Shown here: in pieces, positions 56,774-64,000 of the stretch
Layout: every line of letters begins with the position of its first letter
Position numbering within the stretch: position 1 is the stretch's first letter
Source of the DNA: Blasia pusilla
Lineage: Eukaryota; Marchantiophyta; Marchantiopsida; Blasiales
Direction: 5' to 3'
DNA length: 64,000 nucleotides
Assembly (NCBI GenBank): GCA_050084515.1
Contig: CM114274.1
Location: 31,372,001-31,436,000, forward strand
Program-made: the position numbers and the translations under genes
Notes under the pieces: model-generated
The model's database searches: none
Seen by the model: only the letters and a program-made list of their open reading frames with translations
Told to the model about the DNA's origin: nothing

Positions 56774-59700
56774 TCACTTGGCAAAAGACGACACACTGCG
56801 GATGTAATCATTCATCACTCGTAAATCACTGTTATCCAATTCATATATCTTGGATATAAGACTTGGTTTCATGGACAAGCTCACATTTGAAATTACCATT
56901 TCAATGTCAATATATTGGCCATCACATGCATCATATGTAAACAAGGTGTTGCTCTTACCTGTGCGCCGATACCAATTGCACAATATCTGACAAACATTGC
57001 CTGTCTGTCCATCTTTTGGGACAGGTCGGTCCAAAAGATCAATAGGAGATCTACATCTACCCCATTGACTATCGTATTTTTGTTTGATGAATAGAATGAC
57101 CTAACCAACACTCTTTTGTAGGGACTATTGTGTTCTCATCCAAGTCTTTTTGTTTTCTCTTCTTTGACTTACTGGATCTAGTAGAAGGTCCAACTTGTCA
57201 AAATTTGAGGGTTGAACACATCAGGCGATGTCACCCTTTCAAAAGTTGGGGGAGCCGATCCCTCACCCTCATCCCGACTCCATTGTCCTGAGCCATAAAC
57301 TAACCAAAATCAGTAATGGGCCTGCTTGAATCAAAAAGCAATACGAAGAGAAACAAACGTCTAGCATGATTCAAGGCACAAAATCCCGGGAGCTTACTTC
57401 TGATTCATCATCATCTTCTGACTTCGCTTCCATGTCTGGGTCCTTTGCTCCTTTGCGATTCCGGGCATCCGCTTGTTTTTTGCCTTCGAAAGGTGCCACC
57501 TTCCGGTCTGTTCGGATTTTATTGCAAGGGTTGTCCTTAGAAGACTACCGTTTGCATCGATCTTGAAGAATTGATCAAATTTTAAGCAAAAGTCAGAGAA
57601 TGCTGCCCCATCCACTTGCAGATAGAATGCTTGGAAATTTATGCCCAAAACCTGTAATCATACCAGCTCGGGGAGTTAGTAAATGTCTTTGAATAAGAAC
57701 TTAAGCTGAATGCATGAAATCATGATCGAAACTTAGGTTCTGAAAGAGAAACTCACAATTGGAGCCACCAGTACGCGGCAACTTGAATTTACCACGATAG
57801 CATTCTTCCGCACTCCAACCTTTGACAAGCCGAAGAAAATCTCCACGAGGACATCCATTCAAAACTCGTTCTCTGCGAGGGTCGGAAGGAATCTATACTC
57901 CTCGTTGATCATATCTCTTGTATCACTGAGGGAGGTGGGAAGAACTTTTCCACCAAGTACTCTATTTGTAGCAGCGAGTTGTTCGTCCAGAGTGGACTCA
58001 TCAAAACCATTGACAAATACCGCTATAACAACCATGAGACATCCTCCACTCTGAATCCTCTCTCTCTTTGGATCCGTCATTGGAAATCTCACTATACAAG
58101 GAATTACTCTAAACTAGAGATTGGAGGCTCTCTGGCATGCAACTATAAGATTCTCGAGTGTTTCAATCTCAGCAAAGAACACCAGTAATCTTTCGCTTGC
58201 ATTGAGACAAGACCCCTCGTCAAAATATTCTCCGAATTCTTCTACACTGAGCCGCTCATGATCATTTGAAGCGCTAACCATATTAACAAATACTATGTCA
58301 AAAAGTACATCCACTCATCATCTTCCCCCGCCCACTTTACAACTGTCCGGAAAAATCCGAATGAGGTTGTATCAAAACTTCTAATGACTTCCGTATGGGT
58401 AGATACAAGAAAGTCAATCGTTGGGCATTTGGCCCTCCACAATCGCATGAAATCTTGCAACGTTCTACAAAATTCATCAAGAGAAACACCAAATTTGGCT
58501 TGCATGCCAAAGGAGAGACTCTTCTTCAAATACATCTTCTCCTCGAGCAGAATGTTGAGGAGAATCTATGCATCAAAAACAAAAAATTCCTTATGCAAAA
58601 TGAGCTTCTCATAGCAATCTCGACAACTTCTCCCAACAGAGATCTCCCTCTCTGGGAAAAAGAACTTGCAGATGGCGCCTATATTCACTTGTTCGCATTT
58701 CAATTTGTCACAGTAGGATTACAAGTCCATCAAGTCTTCATTTCATATTTTTCGAGTAGATATTGGCCGCAATTGCGCCCTCAATTGTAGGAGTTCTTCT
58801 GCGACTCATATCATATTCTCCTCGTCAAGCCCTTGGAGCGGTCTCCAATTGGTTTTCTTGAGCCTCCTCTTCTCACCGCTCGTTTTATGTCTCAGCCAAT
58901 ACTCAGAGTATGCGAGACCATCTCGTACCATGAGTTTACCTTCCTCGTAGACAACCATGATAACATGCCACATATTCCATGTCGCGGGAGAGAAATTATA
59001 GACGAAGGTGTTTATCTCCTTGTGGCTCGGACAGAAATGGGGTTTTAGCCTCTTCATCATGGTCTCCAAAATCCATGGAAGTTAAGTTCGATTAGAATAC
59101 CAATGATTACAGCTCGAACTGATTAAAGACAGAGATGGCATGTGTAGTCGATGTTCTATCAGAATTCAAGTTCTAGTAAAAAATTCAAATTTTGATTCGA
59201 GTATTTGAGTACTGCATTAGCGATCCTCAATGTAAGGAAACCCACCACTTCTCCAATCTTCCTTTTCTCGGTCTTCTTGATCGTTGCAACTCGATATTGC
59301 TCATGTGGGCCCGAAAAGTGGCAATCTGCATTCTTATCAGAGTCTCCACTTTGCTGGCATATGCGTCCACTTCATTGTGAAGTGAGGAGAGGTTGCAATA
59401 TCGAAGATGGTTTTTGGGACAATCTTCTTCCCAAACTACTGTACACGGGAGACTTTGAAAAAATTTGTCCCCGGTTGCCTCATGAAGTGTAGAGAAGGCG
59501 ACTGCTGTATGTTGACCAACAATTGCCCACCAGTAGATTTTTGTACTATCACGTAAATACCCATCGACTATCTCCTCTTCTAAGGGGGCAACTAGTAAAT
59601 GGTCCCCCCGATATTCATCAGATGCTCTTGCAATATGGTATGTATAAGGAACAACAATAGATGTGTTTATATTTTCCGCTATGACATTTCTAGTCCTCAA

Positions 59701-60762
59701 GAGACTATGCATCACGGCATTCATTCGCTCGTGATAAAGCTCCCTCGCTTTGATGTCAAGCGGGGCAAGTTTGAAATCATTGACATCTAATCGAGAGATT
59801 TTCAAAGTAGAGTTTGGAATATAAAGATCTTTGAACTGCCTCTTGTGTCGGCCTCGCACACTCGACAAGTTCTTGTGTCGTCCTTGCATCAAGCTCGGCG
59901 ACTTTGTTTTCTTGGACTATCATAATAGACCCAATCTCTAACGCAGAGTCTACAACCTTTGCTAGATGAGCACTTGTCGTCTCTTTCCCCAACCCAATGC
60001 GCGCTAACTTTTTTTTCTTCTTGTACCATCAATGGTAACGCAAACTCGGGGATAGCAACCCCGGTAGCTACCCGAATCACCTCTTTAAAAAATGTACCAA
60101 CGCCCTGAATGACTTATGAAATAGGACCTCTCATCACTAGCTCCTGGACATCAAAGGAAAGAGTTTGAACTCCCGAATTTAGCTCGGCTCGGTAAACGAC
60201 AGATTGAGGAACATCCATATGATAGTTCTCTTCATTATCCGGGTCTAAAAGGTGCAACACCAAGAATGTATCACTAGCAACAATGCTACACCCAATCAAA
60301 CGCATTCCACCCAAAATTACGCTCTCCTTCTCTGCAAGTTTGAAATTCAATCTTGTTTTAGACACCCCTTGTGCAGCCAATATTCTAAAGTTCATCCCAT
60401 AAGCCCCAAAAATTGGCTTTACGGAATTAAAATTGAAAGGCACTCTTCCGTTGTAGATCAAAGTGCCTAGACCTTTGTCCGAGTAAGAATCTGCTTCTTA
60501 ACCATGATTTTAGACCAAAAAACTTTACTACAGCATGAGAATTTGTAAGCACTGCCTTAAACACAAGAGAGAAAACCCTTTTCTCAACGCACGATAGGCA
60601 AGAATCGAGCAATATAGTACTCAACATAAATCCATTTAGTGCGAACATATGTAGACGTGACTTAACCTTGGTGAATTGGAAAGTGGAGATCTGCACAACC
60701 TCAGGAAATTTTGGAACTCGATCCCTTGGGCAGTTGTTGCTCTGATCTACAATGAAATTCAA
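56774..60762 (-). pseudogene. Degraded multi-exon gene of unknown family
   Basis: Consecutive minus-strand blocks read like one protein. 60762-60427 may be a first exon. 60461-60114 has NFRILAAQGVSKTRLNF. 59992-59777 leads into 59892-59227: ELYHERMNAVMHSLLRTRN, VPYTYHIARASDEYRG, IYWWAIVGQHTAVAF and RRPRKGRLEKWW. 59069-58806 has WNMWHVIMVVYEEGKL. 58535-58293 has GVSLDEFCRTLQDFM. 58314-57810 has EEFGEYFDEGSCLNA and VFVNGFDESTLDEQL, with stops at 58114 and 57859. A GTGAGT donor near 57757 and acceptor near 57656 frame an intron before VLGINFQAFYLQ. Frame changes and stops show decay. GQHT resembles the GQH motif of ParB/sulfiredoxin-fold proteins, but I do not assign the family. Confidence 0.45.
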
Positions 60763-60779
60763 TGAGCTAAAGATTTTGA

Positions 60780-61240
60780 AACCAAGGGGTCCACTGACAC
60801 CACCAGATTCAATCCAAACTCTTGATATAGATTCGTATCAACTTTCGTCCTTCCGTTTCTCTCGTGAATCTAGGAATTGATACTAAAACTTACAACGATG
60901 ACGTCCCCAACACCCGACTAAACCCAACAAGGATGACATCCACCTTGGTCACAAACACACTGTCCGAAAGAGGAGGAAATTTGACAGCAGCCTGATTGTG
61001 TTACAAGATTCTTTACCCTAACATACGTTCCAATCTACCCGGCGGTTCAATCAAACTTCCATATTAGGTACTAGTGTACATTCACCTCCCAAAACTATGT
61101 AGGCTCCTGTGGCTACAATAGAGTACATTTGTAGGGCAGTTGCAGAATTACTCCCTCCAAACCTCTACCAATCGAAATACGAAGTAGTGAATTGGTAGAG
61201 GTGATTCATGATTGGTTCTTTGTCAGTAATACAAACAACT
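60780..61240. other. No recognisable gene
   Basis: Mixed sequence between the degraded gene and the short-repeat block. No frames above 60 codons and no clear motif. Confidence 0.4.
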
Positions 61241-61530
61241 TAGCACAACGCCAAAGGGGTACTGCGTCTGAATCGCCATGACGTCAGAAGCCGTGATACC
61301 TTCTCAAGGGGTACCAAGTCTAAAGGGTTTCCAAGCCTGAAGGGCTACTACGTGTGTAGTGTTTGCAAACTTGAAGGGCTACAAGGCTGGAGCACTATGA
61401 CGTCCGAGAGGATACTACGTCTGAATCCTTACCACATTAGAAAGGCTACTACGTCAAAAATGTTACCGCGTTTGAACGCACTGTTTCAGCATTTGAGGAG
61501 GTACTACGTTCAAACCATAACCAAGTTAGG
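61240..61530. repeat. Degenerate short-period repeat (CTACTACGT-type)
   Basis: Phrases such as GGGCTACTACGT, GGATACTACGTCTGAA, AAGGCTACTACGTC and GAGGTACTACGTTC recur every 15-40 bases, interleaved with CTGAAGGG and ACGTC phrases. The unit is too degenerate for a firm period. Confidence 0.6.
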
Positions 61531-61972
61531 CTTCTGAAGGCATGCAATAGGATCTCAAGTCCATACTTGAATGAACATGGCAGATTATAATCTGTGTGGT
61601 TCCCACGTGTAGATCTTAACATACTAACCGTTATGTCCGTTGTCCAAACGGCACGAGCCAATCCCTTTAATGAAAGTAAATACACTATTAGGAAGAAACC
61701 CAATCGTCAAAGGCCAAGTATTGTGGCCTTTGACGTTCCTCCTTCTCCTTGTCCCTCCACCATTATCTACCTTAGTAAGATGAGACTAAAGAACATAAGT
61801 TTAAACTACGAACGCAGTAGATATATATACCAAGGACCTAACTCCTTGAAAAGCACGGCTAGCCAGCTGCAAAATGCATTCAGATCTAAAATGCAGTAAG
61901 GCGGTTGTAGGCCTAAGTGCCGCAATTGCATTATGACAACCTCACTCGAATTAGCAGAAGTTCCTGCTTAGT

Positions 61973-62040
61973 TCCGATTCTTAGGTACTTCCGACCAACC
62001 GAAGCTAGCTTCGGTCGGTTGGGAGTACCTAAGAATCGGA
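61973..62040. other. 68-bp palindrome, 34-bp arms, no loop
   Basis: Left arm TCCGATTCTTAGGTACT... meets its reverse complement at the central GCTAGC (62004-62009). Three mismatches occur in each 33-bp outer arm. The right arm is the start of the repeat unit that recurs at 62632. The region is otherwise non-coding. Confidence 0.85.
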
Positions 62041-63130
62041 AGTACAGATCTAGTTAAACAAATGATAAGTGAAACCAATTCCCTAAACCAGTTTTGTAAG
62101 TCTATATGTAGGGTGTGAATCGGAAGTGTAGTTTCAAACCCTAAAACCTAAACGCTGACATGCAGAGCACTTCTAGAAATGATAGAATGACCAAAATACC
62201 TTCACAAAGCGCACTCAGGATTCTAGCTCTGCATGACATCTCCCGCCCTACAATAAAAGCCATACATTCAATTGCACCAAAAGTATGGATCTATGCTCAG
62301 TTTGATAGCTTTGAATCCACAAATGAACGGATACCTAAACCCGTGCTTTTAGAACTAGAGTTCCCAAATCCAATCGCTGGCCTTTATGCCTGCTACCTCA
62401 CAATGGGAACTATAGATCTAGTTCTTGAAAAGAGAAGGAGGATCAATCACAACTCAGGTTCCGGTTCCAAACACGACAACTAAGCCCAAACGGCTGATTT
62501 CGGAACCGTAGTTTCCAAATGAGATCACGGGGCCTCCTTATCAAAATCCTCACTATCAAAACTAGAGATCCAGTTCTCAAAATAAGAAGGAGGATCCAGT
62601 TCTCAAAATGAGAAGTTGGCTTCGGTCGGTCGGGAGTACCTAAGAATCAGAAACTATAGATCTAGTTAAACAAACAATAATTGAATCCAATTCCCTAAAC
62701 CATTTTTGTAACTCTACATGTAGGGTGTGAATCAGAAGTGTAGTTGAAAACCCTAAAACCTAAACACTAACATGCACCGCATTTCTAGAAATGATAAAAT
62801 GACCAAAATACCTTCACAAAGGGCACTCAGGAATCCAGCTCTGCATGACATCTCCCGCCCCGCAATAAAAGCCATACATTCAATTGCACTGGAAGTATGG
62901 ATCTATGCTCAGTTTGATAGCTTTGAATCCAAAAATGAATGAAGACCTAATCCCATGCTTTCAAAACTAGAGTTACCAAATCCAATCGCTGGCCTTTTTG
63001 CCTGCTACCTCACAATGGGAACTATAGATCCAGTTCTTGAAAAAAGAAGGAGGATCAATCAGAACTCAAGTTCCGATTCCAGACACGACAACTCAGACCG
63101 AATGGCTTCTTTCGGAACTGTAGTTCCCAA
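62011..63130. repeat. Direct duplication, period 611 bp
   Basis: The GGGAGTACCTAAGAATC landmark occurs at 62021 and 62632, and about 500 bp downstream of each agree (CCAATTCCCTAAACCA, GACCAAAATACCTTCACAAA, CATGACATCTCCCGCCC). The copies differ by scattered substitutions. A 107-codon frame in copy one (62160-62483) is broken in copy two, so it is not treated as a gene. Confidence 0.85.
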
Positions 63131-64000
63131 CTGAGATTGCGGGCCTCCTTGTAGGAACCCTCACTATCGAAACTAGAGATCTTGTTCTCAAAACGAGAAG
63201 GAGGATCAATCGGAACTCAGGTTTTGGTTCCAAACACGAGGACTGAGGCCGAATGGATACTTTTGGAAGTGTAGTTCCCAAATGAGATCGCCATCCTCCT
63301 TCTCGGCTTACCTCACCATTGGAACCCTAGATCTAGTCTCAAAATGAGAAGGAGGATCAATCGGAACTCAGGTTCCAGTTCCAGAGACGAGAGTCCCTAC
63401 CTACACGAGGCCTTTTGGAATTGTGTTTCCCAAATCAAATCGTCGGCCTCCTTGTCAAATTCCTCACTATTGGCACTAAAGATCTAGTTCTCGAAACGAG
63501 AAGGAGGATCAATCGAAAGTCAGGTTCCTGTTCCAATGACGGGAGACCCTACCTAAACGAGGCCTTTCAGAAATGTAGTTCCCAAATCAAATCTTCGGCC
63601 TGCTTATCGGATTCCTCACTATCGGCACTAGGGACCCACTTCTCAAAATGAGAAGCAAGATAAATCGAAACATAGCTTTTGGTTCCAGATATAGGAGTCC
63701 CTACCTAAATGAGGGCTTTCAAAAACACCAATTCACAAATCAAATCACCGGCCACTTTCCTTACTAACTCACCATCAGATCTCTACTTCCGGTTCTCAAA
63801 ATGAGAAGGAGGATCAATCGGAACACAGGTTCCGGTTCCAGACTCGACAATTGAGCCCAAATGGTTGCTTTTGGAAATGTAGTTCCCAAATCAAATCTCT
63901 AGCCTCCTTATCGGATTCCTCAATATCGACACTACAGATCTTGTTCTTGAAATGAGAAGCAGGATCAATCGGAACACAGGTTCCGTTCCAATGCGGGAGT
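62400..64000. repeat. Satellite array, ~152-bp monomer, continues past the window
   Basis: The marker GAGAAGGAGGATCAATCGGA (with variants) lies near 62435, 62585, 63045, 63195, 63344, 63497, 63650, 63803 and 63954. From 63045 on the spacing is 149-153 bp. Each monomer includes TTCTCAAAATGAGAAG, a short inverted repeat. The left part is interrupted by the 611-bp duplicated segment. Monomers differ by about 15-25% by eye. Confidence 0.9.

Noticed and set aside
62160-62483. 107-codon frame in the repeat block
   Set aside because: Interrupted in the second copy of the 611-bp unit and without a domain.
61240-64000. Possible CRISPR-like array
   Set aside because: Repeats are long and contiguous (about 152 bp) or short and degenerate, without regular unique spacers; the genome is a plant.

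Overview
The window is nuclear DNA of a land plant, most likely a seed-free plant such as a bryophyte or lycophyte. Two intact host genes point to plants: an eight-exon short-chain dehydrogenase of the TIC32-like type with short introns, and an intronless mitochondrial family-2 aldehyde dehydrogenase. The repeats (non-LTR elements with a restriction-like endonuclease tail, Ty3/gypsy elements with extra chromatin domains) remind me of moss and lycophyte genomes. That placement is inference; no marker fixes the species.

Layout. 1-8 kb: a LINE C-terminal fragment (2570-3391), a ~345-bp tandem repeat (4.6-5.6 kb) and otherwise unassigned sequence. 8.1-12.7 kb: a decayed minus-strand Ty1/copia element split by a shortened Ty3/gypsy element (8720-11272) with a 5-bp target duplication. 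13.8-19.0 kb: plus-strand block with an EDM2-like PHD/zinc-finger reading frame followed by a broken transposase-like gene. 19.0-24.0 kb: minus-strand gypsy remnant that appears to carry a C5-DNA-methyltransferase C-terminus and, after the integrase, a PHD finger; a copia fragment sits in its reverse transcriptase between 66-bp direct repeats. 25.2-25.5 kb: solo LTR with its own target duplication. 29.6-32.9 kb: SDR gene. 33.1-40.2 kb: a minus-strand LINE cut in its RT by a 5.3-kb copia element (34404-39680) with matched LTRs and target duplication. 44.5-46.1 kb: ALDH gene. 48.9-50.2 kb: 662-bp duplication, then a diverged gypsy LTR (50344-50981). 52.6-55.9 kb: the most complete LINE, with zinc finger, RT and CCHC/endonuclease tail. 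56.8-60.8 kb: a degraded multi-exon gene of unknown family. 61.2-64 kb: repeats, including a 68-bp palindrome, a 611-bp duplication and a ~152-bp satellite running off the window end.

Only the SDR and ALDH genes look functional. All the mobile elements carry stops, frameshifts or lost catalytic residues. Many stops fit C-to-T change at Trp, Gln or Arg codons, as expected of long-methylated DNA. Three separate chromatin-type modules (EDM2-like PHD, retroelement PHD finger, methyltransferase-like C-terminus) lie within 11 kb in or next to mobile elements, and this is the most unusual aspect of the window.
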